A DNA stretch of 64,000 bases from Alcanivoracaceae bacterium (GTDB lineage: Bacteria > Pseudomonadota > Gammaproteobacteria > Xanthomonadales > Marinicellaceae), in contig JADGEI010000014.1 in NCBI GenBank assembly GCA_016744455.1, positions 38,827 through 102,826 of the forward strand, read 5' to 3'. The notes under the pieces were generated by a model. It was not told where the DNA came from. It saw nothing but the letters and a program-made list of their open reading frames with translations, and did no database searches. Positions within the stretch are counted from its first letter, which is position 1. The number at the start of each line of letters is the position of its first letter. The position numbers were made by a program, and so were the translations under genes. Positions 9,792 to 19,460 of the stretch are shown here, piece by piece.

Positions 9792-10415
9792 TTATTTATT
9801 TTTCATCGCACTAATCTGTTGTGCCAGTCTGTCTGTATCTGATTGCAAATCCTCTACATCATCAATAAATTCTTCCATTTCCTCAGGCGCAATTAAATCA
9901 CGTGATTCGTCAACTAAAAACTTACTTGTATTGGTGATGACCGTTTTTTTAAACTTCTTACTAAAGTCAATTAATCCAGAGACCACGTTGGATACCTTTT
10001 CACCAATCCCATCGCCCAATAGATCCTGCCATGCTTCTTGCCAATCTGGATCCACGTTTTTGAGCCACTTAGCGAAAAATTGCCCTGTGCTAGCATCCCC
10101 TTGAATTTCTACACTTTTTATGCCTTCAATCGGCTCATCAGAATTCATCGCAAATAAGGCTAATGGTGTTCCTTTTATGGTGGTGTCAACATCATCAGGG
10201 TAGGTTTTAGCTAACTTTATTTCACGTTTATTGATTATCATAAAAAAAGTAAACGGTGTTGATTCCAACACAACCTTTATAACCTTTCCATCAAACACTT
10301 CTAATTTAGTTAAAGCACTTTCATCGTAATATACACTGGTGTTTATAGTTGCATTTATAGCATCAAGAAAAAAATCTTCATACCATTTATTCGATTTGTT
10401 ATCAGCTATGTTCAT
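9792..10415 (-). CDS. ubiJ: UbiJ, SCP2-domain ubiquinone biosynthesis accessory factor
   Basis: 207 residues. The first 120 form an SCP2-like lipid-binding domain (FFLDAINATINTSVYYD; GTPLALFAMNSDEP; VEIQGDASTGQFFAKWL). The remainder is helical, ending in a likely coiled coil (EEMEEFIDDVEDLQSDTDRL). UbiJ binds polyprenyl intermediates and scaffolds the soluble Ubi hydroxylase/methyltransferase complex. The start overlaps the ubiE stop by four bases, and the position between ubiE and ubiB confirms the call, since the sequence itself is poorly conserved in this family. Confidence 0.93.
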   Translation of the reverse strand: MNIADNKSNKWYEDFFLDAINATINTSVYYDESALTKLEVFDGKVIKVVLESTPFTFFMIINKREIKLAKTYPDDVDTTIKGTPLALFAMNSDEPIEGIKSVEIQGDASTGQFFAKWLKNVDPDWQEAWQDLLGDGIGEKVSNVVSGLIDFSKKFKKTVITNTSKFLVDESRDLIAPEEMEEFIDDVEDLQSDTDRLAQQISAMKNK

Positions 10416-11185
10416 GTTTTATACCCTGTGTGAATGGCAACAATTCCACCGCTCATGTTTTCGACTTTACATAAATCAAACCCAGCCTTTTCAAACATAG
10501 ATTTTAATTTTGCTTGGTTTGGGTGTTTACGAATTGATTCTGCCAAATATTGATACGAGTCTCTGTCCTTAGCCACTATATTGCCAATCTCTGGCAACAA
10601 TTTAAAAGAATAAAAATCATAAATTTTTGATAAAAACTTTAAGTTTACCTCGGTAAACTCCAACACCATTAATTTACCACCAGGTTTCAATACACGATGC
10701 ATGTCATTTAAGGCTTTTTGTTGATTGGTAACATTCCGCAAACCAAATGCCATGGTAATTAGATCAAAGGTATCCTCTTCAAAAGGTAATTCTTCAGCAT
10801 TCATTTGTTGAGTTGTAACTAAACCAAATAAACCTGCGTCAATTAATCTATCTTTACCAACATCTAACATTTCTTGGTTGATATCACCAACGATGATATG
10901 CCCCGACTTCGTAACTTTAGGTGCCAACAATTTAGCTATATCACCAGTACCGCCAGCTAAATCAAGTACATTTGCTCCAGCTTCAATGCCGCTTGTCAAA
11001 ACGAAATGACGCTTCCAAAGGCGATGTACTCCCATTGACATAAAATCATTCATGATGTCATATTTAGCAGCCACTGAAGTAAAAACCTCGCCCACCATTT
11101 TTTCTTTCTCACCTGTGGCAACTGTTTTGTAACCAAAGTGGGTGTCTTTACCCATTGTCGTTTTTTCTGTGCTATTTTCAGTCAT
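10412..11185 (-). CDS. ubiE: UbiE, ubiquinone/menaquinone C-methyltransferase
   Basis: Class I SAM-dependent methyltransferase that adds the C-methyl group in ubiquinone (and menaquinone) synthesis. Family signatures are FTSVAAKYDIMNDFMSMGVHRLWK, split here as FTSVAAKYDIMNDFMS and MGVHRLWKR, then the SAM loop VLDLAGGTGDIA and the RVLKPGGKLMVLEFTEV motif. I start at the ATG at 11185 (257 aa), preceded by GAAG at fair spacing; an upstream in-frame ATG at 11197 is possible. The start overlaps the end of the preceding dehydrogenase gene by eight bases, so all four genes down to ubiB are probably one operon. Confidence 0.97.
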   Translation of the reverse strand: MTENSTEKTTMGKDTHFGYKTVATGEKEKMVGEVFTSVAAKYDIMNDFMSMGVHRLWKRHFVLTSGIEAGANVLDLAGGTGDIAKLLAPKVTKSGHIIVGDINQEMLDVGKDRLIDAGLFGLVTTQQMNAEELPFEEDTFDLITMAFGLRNVTNQQKALNDMHRVLKPGGKLMVLEFTEVNLKFLSKIYDFYSFKLLPEIGNIVAKDRDSYQYLAESIRKHPNQAKLKSMFEKAGFDLCKVENMSGGIVAIHTGYKT

Positions 11186-12095
11186 TATCTTCTTCATTAT
11201 GTAACTGTTTACGTTTTAATTTAATCAAAGCTGAAATATCTAAATCACCATCTCCAGATTCCATCAACTCACCATATTCAACAATTCCTTTGTTGACTAT
11301 TTGTGATTCTTCTCCTAAATCAGCTAACGACTTTTGGATTATTTTTAAATCTTTATGCAATAGCGCTAATTTGAATCCTTTTTCAAATTCATTTTTGCAC
11401 ATAGTCAAACCTCGTTTATCCAAAAACCAATTACCTGCCGCGCCTGCTGATAATACCTCTACTGTCTTTGCAATTGGAAGTTTGTTTTTTTCTGCATATG
11501 CTAAAGTTTCACATACCGCCTGTGCAACGCCTGCAACCAGTATTTGATTCACTGCTTTAGTAGATTGCCCTTGCCCTATTTTCCCCATATAGGTTACTTG
11601 TGAACCAATCGAATGAAATAAGTCATCTGCTCGTTTGTAAATGGCTAACTCAGCGCCAACCATAACAGATAAAGTCCCTTTTTTTGCACCTTCAACGCCT
11701 CCGGAAACGGGTGCATCCATAAAATCAATTTTCAAAGAAGCTAAATCTTCAGCAATTAGCCTTGCAGTACTGGTAGAAACTGTTGAACAATCAATGACAA
11801 CGGAACCTGGCTTTAAGTAGTGTTTAAAGTCAGAAATAATATCTATCAAATCCTGATCTCCTGAAACACATGTCAAAACACAATCCGCGTTTTCAAACAA
11901 GTGCTGGTCATCTTCATACTCTTCAAGATTCAATTCATTTAATAAACCTTGAGATATTCCTTGAGTACGATTTTTAACTCCAATGAGTAAATTGTGTTCA
12001 TGTAAATTTCTCGCAATTGGTCGTCCCATAGCACCAAGCCCGTAAACGACTATGTTTTTAAGTTGTGGTAATTTTTCAGGCATACTTCTTAACAT
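11178..12095 (-). CDS. 3-hydroxyisobutyrate dehydrogenase-family NAD(P) oxidoreductase
   Basis: 305-residue beta-hydroxyacid dehydrogenase. The Rossmann motif GLGAMGRPIARNL is near the N-terminus (about 19-31), the substrate motif DAPVSGGVEGAKKGTLSVMVG follows at about 128-148, and the catalytic lysine lies in STKAVNQILVAG. The relatives 3-hydroxyisobutyrate dehydrogenase, tartronate semialdehyde reductase and GLYR-type succinic semialdehyde reductases cannot be separated from sequence alone. Its overlap with ubiE suggests co-transcription; I know of no pathway link to ubiquinone. With leucine and tyrosine catabolism nearby, valine catabolism is a reasonable but unproven guess. Confidence 0.87.
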   Translation of the reverse strand: MLRSMPEKLPQLKNIVVYGLGAMGRPIARNLHEHNLLIGVKNRTQGISQGLLNELNLEEYEDDQHLFENADCVLTCVSGDQDLIDIISDFKHYLKPGSVVIDCSTVSTSTARLIAEDLASLKIDFMDAPVSGGVEGAKKGTLSVMVGAELAIYKRADDLFHSIGSQVTYMGKIGQGQSTKAVNQILVAGVAQAVCETLAYAEKNKLPIAKTVEVLSAGAAGNWFLDKRGLTMCKNEFEKGFKLALLHKDLKIIQKSLADLGEESQIVNKGIVEYGELMESGDGDLDISALIKLKRKQLHNEEDND

Positions 12096-12300
12096 AATTA
12101 AAATCTAGCGTATTATAACTTTTAAAGCTAAATAAGCCTACCTCTTTTCAATTTTCTTCAATTCCTATGAAAACCATGATTTATAGCCAAAATTTTAGCT
12201 TTTGGCTACAGCTACCAATTTACTAAAACTCAATAATTAAAAAAGCATATAGTAAGGCTTCGTGTTTAACTATAAATTGATAGGTGTCAGTTGAGGTGAT

Positions 12301-15120
12301 TTATTTTAACATCGGTTTCAAAAAGTGAGTTGTATGAGTTTTGTATTTTTTGCATATATCTTCAGGCGAGCCTTGAGCAACAATTTTACCACCCAAGTCT
12401 CCACCTTCGGGGCCTAAATCAATAATCCAGTCTGCTGTTTTTACTACATCTAAATTATGTTCAATCACAACGATGGTATTGCCTTTATCTCGTAGAGAGT
12501 GCAATACCGCTAACAATTGTTTGATATCAGCAAAATGCAAACCTGTTGTTGGTTCGTCAAGAATATAAATCGTTTTCCCTGTATCACGTTTGGACAATTC
12601 TTTTGCCAATTTAATTCGTTGTGCTTCTCCACCAGAGAGAGTGGTAGCATTTTGACCCAAAGTTAAATAACTTAGGCCAACATCCATTAATGTATCAATA
12701 CGCATTTTGACAGTAGGTATAGCCTCAAAAAAGGGTTGAGCTTCTTCAACTGTCATCGCTAAAATTTGATAAATATTTTTACCTTTGTAGTGAATATCAA
12801 GTGTTTCCCTGTTATAGCGTTTACCTTTACAAACATCACATGTGACATATACATCTGGTAAAAAATGCATTTCCACTTTTATTAACCCATCACCCTGACA
12901 TGCTTCACACCGCCCTCCTTTGACATTAAAACTAAACCGTCCCGGCTTATAACCACGGGCACGAGATTCTGGTGTTCCGGCTAATAGTTCACGAATTGGA
13001 GTAAATAATTGGGTATAAGTGGCAGGGTTTGATCGAGGTGTTCTACCAATAGCTTTTTGATTAATCTCTACAACTTTATCAAATAAGCCTATGTTTTCAA
13101 AAGATTTATAGGTCGATGGCCGATTTTGATTACGATTTAATTCTTGTGCTAAAACACGATAAAATGTCGCGTTGATTAAGGTCGATTTTCCTGAACCCGA
13201 TACTCCAGTTACACAGGTAAACAATCCTGCAGGGATTTTTAAATTAACATCCTTTAAATTATTTCCTGTCGCACCTTTAAGCGTAAAGACTTTATCTTTG
13301 GCTATTTTTGTTCGGTGAGTAGGAATCACTATTTTTTTCTTACCAGACAAATACTGCCCCGTTATAGATTCTGAGTTGGCTTCTATTTCTGCAGGTGTGC
13401 CTTGAGCCACTATATAACCACCATGTACACCTGAACCTGGACCAATATCAACCACATGATCGGCTTTACTAACGGCCTCTTCATCATGTTCCACTACGAT
13501 TACTGTATTTCCCAAATCTCGTAACTTTATCAATGTGTTTAATAATTTTTCATTATCGCGCTGATGCAAACCAATAGATGGTTCATCCAGTACATACATA
13601 ACACCAACTAACCCAGCACCAATTTGACTGGCTAGACGAATTCTTTGTGCTTCACCACCTGATAACGAGTTAGCATTACGCCCCAATGACAGGTAATTTA
13701 ACCCAACGTTCACCAGAAACTCTAAACGTTCTTGAATTTCTTTTAATATTTTCTCAGCAATTTCACCTTTTTTGCCTTCCAACTTTAACTCATTAAAATA
13801 CGCATAGCTCTCCGCAATCGACAAACCATTAATATAAGGCAGTGACTTATCAGCAACAAAGACATTACGGGCGGCTTCATTGAGTCTATCGCCATCGCAT
13901 ACATCACACTCCTTCACACTAATGTATTTATTGAGTTCCTCACGTACCATATTTGAAGTGGTTTCTTTGTAACGGCGTTTCATGTTGTTGGCAATGCCTT
14001 CAAATTCACGTTTACGGTTAAATTCAATTTTTTCAGATGAATATTTGAACATTATTTTTACGCCTTTCGATCCAAATAAAATCACATCCTGTATTTTCTT
14101 AGGCAAGTCTTTTAACGGTGTTTCTAAATCAAATTTATAATGTTCACTCAAAGCCAATAACATTTGATAATAAAAACCATTACGCCTGTCCCAGCCACGA
14201 ACAGCTCCATTGGCTAATGACAAGTCCCATGAGACAACAATACGCTCTGGATCGAAATATTGACTAATACCTAAACCATCACATTCAGGGCAAGCGCCAT
14301 TAGGGTTATTAAAAGAAAACAAGCGTGGTTCTAACTCTTCCAAAGAATAGTTACAAATCGAACAGGAAAACAATTCGCTGAATAGCAAATCAACCTCTTC
14401 TCCCTCATCAAAAGCAACAACCTGTACTAATCCTTCGGATAAAACCAGTGCTGATTCGATTGATTCTGCTAACCTTTGTGCCATATCATCTTTGACACGA
14501 AATCTATCAACCACTGCTTCGATGGTGTGTTTGGTTTTTTTGTTGATTTTAGGTAAGTCATCTAGATTATATACCCTACCATCAATACGCACTCTGACAT
14601 AACCACTACTCATTAATTGCTCAAGCATTAAAGTGTGTTCACCCTTACGATTTCTGACAATTGGAGCGAGCAACATGTATTTTCGAGAGTTGTCTAATTG
14701 CAATATCCTGTCTACCATTTCAGTAACAGTCTGGGCTTCTAGTTTAGTGCCATGTTTTGGGCAGCAAGGTGTACCTACTCGTGCATACAGTAAACGCAGG
14801 TAATCATTAATCTCGGTAATGGTCCCAACTGTCGAACGTGGGTTATGCGAGGTAGATTTTTGTTCGATTGAAATAGCTGGAGATAGCCCTTCTATATGAT
14901 CAATATCTGGTTTTGCCATCATGGATAAAAACTGACGAGCATAAGCAGATAGTGACTCCACATAACGCCTCTGCCCTTCTGCGTAAATGGTATCAAAAGC
15001 CAAAGAAGATTTTCCAGAACCTGATAAACCTGTTATGACAATTAATTTATTACGAGGCAAGTCGATATCAATATTTTTTAGATTGTGGGTCCGAGCACCG
15101 CGTAAAGAAATAGATTTCAT
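12301..15120 (-). CDS. uvrA: UvrA, excinuclease ABC subunit A
   Basis: 939-residue DNA damage sensor of nucleotide excision repair. It has two ABC ATPase modules: Walker [15 protein letters not shown] near residue 32 and [15 protein letters not shown] in the C-terminal half, each with an LSGGEAQRI(R/K)LA signature and a DEP Walker B ([26 protein letters not shown]). Two zinc fingers are visible ([15 protein letters not shown] to [14 protein letters not shown] to CDVCKGK). Length and motif order are fully standard. I looked for a LexA-type box upstream of the start and did not find one. Confidence 0.99.
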   Translation of the reverse strand: MKSISLRGARTHNLKNIDIDLPRNKLIVITGLSGSGKSSLAFDTIYAEGQRRYVESLSAYARQFLSMMAKPDIDHIEGLSPAISIEQKSTSHNPRSTVGTITEINDYLRLLYARVGTPCCPKHGTKLEAQTVTEMVDRILQLDNSRKYMLLAPIVRNRKGEHTLMLEQLMSSGYVRVRIDGRVYNLDDLPKINKKTKHTIEAVVDRFRVKDDMAQRLAESIESALVLSEGLVQVVAFDEGEEVDLLFSELFSCSICNYSLEELEPRLFSFNNPNGACPECDGLGISQYFDPERIVVSWDLSLANGAVRGWDRRNGFYYQMLLALSEHYKFDLETPLKDLPKKIQDVILFGSKGVKIMFKYSSEKIEFNRKREFEGIANNMKRRYKETTSNMVREELNKYISVKECDVCDGDRLNEAARNVFVADKSLPYINGLSIAESYAYFNELKLEGKKGEIAEKILKEIQERLEFLVNVGLNYLSLGRNANSLSGGEAQRIRLASQIGAGLVGVMYVLDEPSIGLHQRDNEKLLNTLIKLRDLGNTVIVVEHDEEAVSKADHVVDIGPGSGVHGGYIVAQGTPAEIEANSESITGQYLSGKKKIVIPTHRTKIAKDKVFTLKGATGNNLKDVNLKIPAGLFTCVTGVSGSGKSTLINATFYRVLAQELNRNQNRPSTYKSFENIGLFDKVVEINQKAIGRTPRSNPATYTQLFTPIRELLAGTPESRARGYKPGRFSFNVKGGRCEACQGDGLIKVEMHFLPDVYVTCDVCKGKRYNRETLDIHYKGKNIYQILAMTVEEAQPFFEAIPTVKMRIDTLMDVGLSYLTLGQNATTLSGGEAQRIKLAKELSKRDTGKTIYILDEPTTGLHFADIKQLLAVLHSLRDKGNTIVVIEHNLDVVKTADWIIDLGPEGGDLGGKIVAQGSPEDICKKYKTHTTHFLKPMLK

Positions 15121-15400
15121 AGCAAATTTGTTATTTTCAGAAAACCAAGTAGTTTAGCTTATTTTGTTTGGCTTTGCTAAATATAAATTAAAATCTAATG
15201 AAGCTGAACAAAGCTTTCTTCCATATTAAAGCGGATAAAGGTAAAACCAATCTTAACAACGTAAGATACGAGCCCATAATTAAGCAATTTATTTGCTAGT
15301 GTACACTAATATTCTTAGTGTTCCATTATGATTAATTCTTAGAGTTTTTTTAACAACACATCAAAAATTGTTAAAAACAACTGAAATACATATATATAAG
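15121..15400. other. Gene-free spacer between uvrA and the rplU promoter
   Basis: AT-rich spacer between divergent uvrA and rplU. I see no open frame with a credible start and ribosome-binding site. The uvrA promoter must be here, but no strong hexamer pair stands out. A GTGTACAC palindrome lies near 15298-15305. Confidence 0.5.
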
Positions 15401-15429
15401 TTGACCATACTTACTTAAACCCGTAAAAT
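15401..15429 (+). promoter_or_regulatory. Sigma-70 promoter of rplU-rpmA
   Basis: TTGACC at 15401-15406, a 17-base spacer and TAAAAT at 15424-15429 form a near-consensus sigma-70 promoter. Transcription would begin near 15436, leaving a leader of about 95 bases before rplU. Confidence 0.75.
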
Positions 15430-15485
15430 CGCGCATCTTGTAGCTTATAGCCTTGTCTGCATTGATTACATTGGTTATAGCGTCG

Positions 15486-15499
15486 GAGGTTTCGACCTC
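15486..15499 (+). promoter_or_regulatory. UUCG-capped hairpin in the rplU leader
   Basis: The leader contains GAGGT-TTCG-ACCTC, a five-base stem closed by a UUCG tetraloop, followed by a T-rich run and then the ribosome-binding site (TTGGAG). Such hairpins can stabilise an mRNA or bind the encoded ribosomal protein; the second role is only a possibility here. Confidence 0.5.
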
Positions 15500-15530
15500 A
15501 TTTTTAATATAATATTTTTGGAGAAAAATC

Positions 15531-15842
15531 ATGCATGCAGTAATATTTACTGGTGGCAAACAGTACAGAGTTAAAGAAGGTGATGTCCTTCGTGTAGAAA
15601 AATTGGGTTTAGAGCAAGGTGATAAAATCGATTTTGACGAAATTTTAATGACATCAAATGGAAAAGACATCAAAGTTGGAACGCCTCATGTTAAAGGTGC
15701 TAAAGTTTCAGCAGAAGTCATGAGCAATGGACGTGCTAAGAAAGTAAAAATAATCAAATTCAGAAGACGTAAGCACTCAATGACTCAAATGGGTCACCGT
15801 CAAAGTTATTCTGAAATTAAAATCAAAAAAATTAAAGCATAG
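15531..15842 (+). CDS. rplU: 50S ribosomal protein L21
   Basis: 103 residues, the usual bacterial L21 length, with the family opening [19 protein letters not shown] and the basic C-terminal [19 protein letters not shown] segment that contacts 23S rRNA. A GGAG ribosome-binding site precedes the ATG. It is followed after 11 bases by rpmA in the almost universal L21-L27 order. Confidence 0.99.
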   Translation: MHAVIFTGGKQYRVKEGDVLRVEKLGLEQGDKIDFDEILMTSNGKDIKVGTPHVKGAKVSAEVMSNGRAKKVKIIKFRRRKHSMTQMGHRQSYSEIKIKKIKA

Positions 15843-15853
15843 GAGTAGTAGAA

Positions 15854-16108
15854 ATGGCACATAAGAAAGCAGCAGGTAGTACCAAGAATGGGCGCGATTC
15901 GAATCCTAAGTACCTTGGCGTAAAAAAATATGGCGGCGAAGCCGTTTTAGCTGGTAACATTATTGTACGTCAACGTGGCACTAAAGTTCACGCTGGTGTT
16001 AATGTTGGTATGGGTAAAGATCACACTTTATTTGCACTTAAAGATGGTGTAGTGAAGTTTGCTAAGAAAGGCCCAAAAAATCGTCAACATGTAAGCATCG
16101 AAGCTTAA
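15854..16108 (+). CDS. rpmA: 50S ribosomal protein L27
   Basis: 84 residues. The N-terminus [16 protein letters not shown] has the flexible basic tail that reaches the peptidyl-transferase centre, with no Firmicutes-type cleavable extension. The body carries [20 protein letters not shown] and [13 protein letters not shown]. Ribosome-binding site GGAG lies in the spacer after rplU. A strong terminator follows, closing a two-gene operon. Confidence 0.99.
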   Translation: MAHKKAAGSTKNGRDSNPKYLGVKKYGGEAVLAGNIIVRQRGTKVHAGVNVGMGKDHTLFALKDGVVKFAKKGPKNRQHVSIEA

Positions 16109-16125
16109 GTCAAAACGACACTATT

Positions 16126-16156
16126 AAAAAAAACCCGATTGAATCGGGTTTTTTTG
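16126..16156 (+). terminator. Rho-independent terminator after rpmA
   Basis: Stem AACCCGATT / AATCGGGTT with a one-base loop region at 16132-16150, preceded by an A run and followed by a T run. It ends the rplU-rpmA operon and can also fold in the opposite direction. Confidence 0.9.
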
Positions 16157-16209
16157 TGCCTGGTATTTTTAATCATTTGCATTTGAGTCGCGAAACAAAT
16201 GACATCAAC

Positions 16210-16980
16210 TTAGCTGCGTAGCCCAACTCCCTTATGTAACATTGTTAAACAAATTATTGTTAGCACGACTACAAAGGTCAAGATAACAACATAAGCAGTA
16301 TAAATACTTACATCACTAACGCCTAGAAACCCATACCTAAAGGCATTAACCATATAGAGTACAGGATTAAACTTGGATACTGTTTGCCAAAACTCTGGCA
16401 ATAATGATATCGAATAAAACACACCACCCAGATAAGTTAATGGGGTAAGAATAAAGGCAGGGATTATAGCGATGTCATCAAATTTTGTTGCATAGCAGGC
16501 ATTAATAAAACCACCCAATGCAAACACCACAGAAGTTAAGACAACAGTTGAAATAACAATCCACATATTATGTATATGAATTTCTGTAAAAAACAATGAA
16601 ATCACAGTAACAATACTGCCAACAATTAACCCTCTGGAAAGAGCGCCAAGAATATGCCCAAACAGTATCACCCAATTTGGCATGGGAGATACCAACATTT
16701 CTTCTATATGTTTAGAAAATTTTGCTCCAAAAAAGGAAGAAACTATATTGCCATATGAATTGGTAATGACCGACATCATGACCAAGCCTGGTACAATAAA
16801 TGCCATGTAGTCAAAACCACCCATTTGCCCTATCCTTTTTCCAATCAAATTACCAAATATTACAAAATATAGGGTCATAGTTATTGCAGGTGGTAAAATT
16901 GTTTGTGACCAAATACGTAGAATCCTAACGACCTCTTTGCGGCCCAAAGTGAATAATGCGGTCAATGTTGTATTACTCAT
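16210..16980 (-). CDS. yadH: ABC-2 type transporter permease (YadH-like)
   Basis: 256-residue membrane subunit of an ABC-2 exporter with six hydrophobic segments. The N-terminal ALFTLGRKEVVRILRIWSQT and the central FIVPGLVMMSVITNSYGNI and PLTYLGGVFYSISLLP segments match the YadH branch, as does the length. The start overlaps the ATPase gene by four bases. The substrate of YadGH-type exporters is not established. Confidence 0.88.
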   Translation of the reverse strand: MSNTTLTALFTLGRKEVVRILRIWSQTILPPAITMTLYFVIFGNLIGKRIGQMGGFDYMAFIVPGLVMMSVITNSYGNIVSSFFGAKFSKHIEEMLVSPMPNWVILFGHILGALSRGLIVGSIVTVISLFFTEIHIHNMWIVISTVVLTSVVFALGGFINACYATKFDDIAIIPAFILTPLTYLGGVFYSISLLPEFWQTVSKFNPVLYMVNAFRYGFLGVSDVSIYTAYVVILTFVVVLTIICLTMLHKGVGLRS

Positions 16981-17912
16981 GATTGTTTCTCCATTTCTTG
17001 ATCTTCTTTATGGGTCATTTTATAAAACAACTCTTCCAAACGATTAACTTTATTACGCATTGATAAGACTTTGTAATTTAGTTTGTCAACATGCTTAAAG
17101 ACATCATTTAATGCCTTAGTTTTATGTACATCTAATTGAATAGAATTATCCTCTGTAATTTCTGCATCGAGTAACTCCAACAATTCTTTAGATGGTTGCT
17201 TATCTAAATCAAAAATAAAAGTTTCAATATCCAATGTAGTTAGTAACTGTTTGATTGTGGTATTTTGAATGATTTCACCATGGTTGATTATGGCAATGTT
17301 TTTACATAATTGTTCAGCTTCTTCTAGGTAATGAGTTGTTAGAATAATGGTTGTACCAGCATTGGCAATTTCTTCAACAAACTCCCACATAGATCGTCTA
17401 ATTTCTATGTCAACTCCCGCAGTAGGTTCATCAAGAATCAACAATTTTGGTTCATTCATCATTGCTCTTGCTATCATCAAGCGGCGTTTCATACCACCTG
17501 ATAGCATTCGTGACATAGAATCTTTCTTATCCCAAAGTTGCAATTGTTTAAGGTATTTCTCTGCACGTTCAAGAGCAATTTTTCGAGGAACACCATAATA
17601 ACCTGCCTGATTGACCAATATATCCATTGGTTTCTCAAACATGTTAAAGTTAAATTCTTGTGGGACTAAACCAATATGAGATTTAACTTTATTTCGCTGC
17701 CTTGTAAGGGAGTCGCCAAACACCTCAACATCTCCTGATGTCATATTGACCAGGGATGAAATGATTCCGATTAATGTGGATTTTCCTGCACCATTTGGTC
17801 CTAATAAAGCAAATATTTCGCCGGCCTTGACTTCTAAATCTAATCCTTTTAGTGCTATTGTGCCATTTTTATAGGTCTTTTTTAATTTTGAAACTTTTAA
17901 AGCTATTGTCAT
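16977..17912 (-). CDS. yadG: ABC transporter ATP-binding protein (YadG-like)
   Basis: 311-residue ATPase with Walker A GPNGAGKST, Q-loop LVPQEFNFN, signature LSGGMKRRL, Walker B LLILDEPTAG and the switch histidine in TTHYLEEAE. The C-terminal 90 residues are a family-specific extension. It is the first gene of a two-gene operon with the permease. The upstream spacer contains a long inverted repeat. Confidence 0.9.
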   Translation of the reverse strand: MTIALKVSKLKKTYKNGTIALKGLDLEVKAGEIFALLGPNGAGKSTLIGIISSLVNMTSGDVEVFGDSLTRQRNKVKSHIGLVPQEFNFNMFEKPMDILVNQAGYYGVPRKIALERAEKYLKQLQLWDKKDSMSRMLSGGMKRRLMIARAMMNEPKLLILDEPTAGVDIEIRRSMWEFVEEIANAGTTIILTTHYLEEAEQLCKNIAIINHGEIIQNTTIKQLLTTLDIETFIFDLDKQPSKELLELLDAEITEDNSIQLDVHKTKALNDVFKHVDKLNYKVLSMRNKVNRLEELFYKMTHKEDQEMEKQS

Positions 17913-17973
17913 AGGTGTTATTTTTGAAATTGATGGTTTCTTAATCCAATATATTTGGAATTAAAATTAAATA

Positions 17974-18029
17974 AAAAGACCTTTTTACAACGCATGAAAC
18001 ATGCAAAAAAAATTGTCAAAAAGTCTTTT
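17974..18029. repeat. Nested inverted repeat between yadG and the HMG-CoA lyase gene
   Basis: Outer arms AAAAGAC-C-TTTTT-ACAA (17974-17990) and TTGT-C-AAAAA-GTCTTTT (18013-18029) pair over about 16 bases with single-base bulges. The loop holds a second hairpin, GCATG-AAA-CATGC (17992-18004). It is upstream of two divergent genes, so it would lie in a 5' leader and is not a 3' terminator. Confidence 0.6.
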
Positions 18030-18054
18030 CACGTATATAAGGTCACTATTTTAT

Positions 18055-18078
18055 GAATTCAAACGGCAATTTGATTAT
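18055..18078. promoter_or_regulatory. Degenerate PsrA-like palindrome upstream of HMG-CoA lyase
   Basis: GAATTCAAAC-GGCA-ATTTGATTAT. The left arm is identical to that of the better palindrome at 54861-54884; the right arm keeps TTTGA but departs elsewhere. It lies about 120 bases upstream of the lyase start. Weak on its own. Confidence 0.3.
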
Positions 18079-18200
18079 TCAGGCAAATTATTACACTTAC
18101 AATAGATTAATGAAGCATATAGTCAGCCTAAAACATAATACCATTAATCAAGGTTAATATCATGTTATAATTATGCTTTTACTGTAACACATAAAAAGCC

Positions 18201-19094
18201 ATGATAGAATTTCCTAAACATGTAAAAATTGTCGAAGTCTCTCCACGTGACGGATTACAAAATGAGAAACAAACGATTGATTTATCGACAAAACTAGAAC
18301 TCATCAATAGGCTTGTAGATTCAGGAATTAACAATATTGAGGTCACAGGCTTTGTTAGCCCTAAATGGGTCCCACAGTTGGCTGACTCAACACTGTTATG
18401 CCAACAACTGACACAACATAAAAGAGTTAATTACTCTGCGTTAGTCCCAAATGAAAAAGGCATGCAGTTGGCGTTAAAAAATAATATCAAAGAAGTTGCT
18501 GTATTCACTGCTGCTAGTGAAAGCTTTACACAAAAAAACATCAATTGCAGTATAGAAGAGTCTTTAGCACGCTTCAAACCTGTTATTGCATTAGCTCATC
18601 AGAACAGCATCAAAGTTCGCGGCTATGTTTCTTGCGTGCTAGGTTGCCCATATGAAGGTGAAATTGATGTTAATCAGGTGGCAACAGTTACTGAGAAACT
18701 TTTTGAAATGGGATGTTACGAAGTGTCATTAGGTGATACCATTGGTTCCGGAACACCTATAAAAGCACAAGCAATGTTAAAAACTTGCATGAATAAAGTG
18801 CCAATTGATATACTAGCTTTACATTTTCACAATACCTATGGTCAAGCCTTGGCAAATATCTATGCCTGTTTGCAATTAGGAGCCACTATAATTGATGCAT
18901 CAGTGGCCGGTCTCGGTGGTTGTCCATATGCTAAAGGTGCCAGTGGCAATGTTTCAACTGAAGATGTGATTTATATGCTTAATGGAATGTCTATTGAAAC
19001 TGGTATCAACTTAGACAAATTAATCGATACAGGTCAATGGATTAGTCAACAACTGTATAAAAACAACAATTCCCAAGTTGGTAATACTCATTAA
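18201..19094 (+). CDS. mvaB: Hydroxymethylglutaryl-CoA lyase
   Basis: 297-residue TIM-barrel lyase that splits HMG-CoA to acetoacetate and acetyl-CoA, the last step of leucine degradation. Signatures are VEVSPRDGLQNEKQ near the start (catalytic Arg-Asp), the TGFVSPKWVPQLAD substrate segment, the metal ligands in LHFHNTYGQALAN, and the active-site loop GLGGCPYAKGASGNVSTEDV with its catalytic cysteine. Length is normal. It stands alone on the plus strand with a TATAAT at 18166-18171. It belongs functionally with the carboxyltransferase gene at 6 kb. Confidence 0.96.
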   Translation: MIEFPKHVKIVEVSPRDGLQNEKQTIDLSTKLELINRLVDSGINNIEVTGFVSPKWVPQLADSTLLCQQLTQHKRVNYSALVPNEKGMQLALKNNIKEVAVFTAASESFTQKNINCSIEESLARFKPVIALAHQNSIKVRGYVSCVLGCPYEGEIDVNQVATVTEKLFEMGCYEVSLGDTIGSGTPIKAQAMLKTCMNKVPIDILALHFHNTYGQALANIYACLQLGATIIDASVAGLGGCPYAKGASGNVSTEDVIYMLNGMSIETGINLDKLIDTGQWISQQLYKNNNSQVGNTH

Positions 19095-19460
19095 GGCTAA
19101 TCAAGTGTTAATTTTAGAAGTTTCAACATAATTGTAGGTCGAAAAAAAGAGTGACAAAGCTTCAATCAAGGCAAAGAGCGAGCCAATTAACCCACTATTT
19201 TTGCTGGTATTTCATGGCATTTACTCACATTCGTGAGCTAATTTAAAAGTTCTTCCCAGAAGAGTTTTTGTGAGTTTCTTAATGCGGATTGGAGTTTATA
19301 ACACCCCTTTACACGTTCCATGTATTGTGTAAATCTCTTTTTTCATGTGAAATTAGTTCAATTAAACAGAAGAAACCTTGTATTATTGGGTAAATATTAT
19401 CTAGTTCTATACAAAAAAGTGCTAAACTTTATCTAAACACAATAAAAGCATATCAAATCA
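19095..19460. other. Gene-free spacer before the large secreted propeller gene
   Basis: 366 bases without a convincing gene. Only a short CTCAC-ATTC-GTGAG hairpin (about 19224-19237) and AT-rich sequence before the downstream start are visible; no clear promoter pair stands out. Confidence 0.4.

Noticed and set aside
15121..15300. Possible LexA box upstream of uvrA, and upstream of recN at 25103-25160
   Set aside because: No CTGT-N8-ACAG pair is present in either place; only partial words such as ACAG occur.
15371..15673. A minus-strand open frame of 100 codons across the rplU leader and gene start
   Set aside because: It runs over the rplU promoter, leader and coding start in antisense, has no ribosome-binding site and no recognisable protein pattern.
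15208..19190. Shared words ACAAAGCTT and GAGCC-ATTAA in the spacers at 15.2 kb and 19.15 kb, suggesting a dispersed repeat
   Set aside because: The words are at different distances in the two places (about 61 and 26 bases) and the sequence between does not align.
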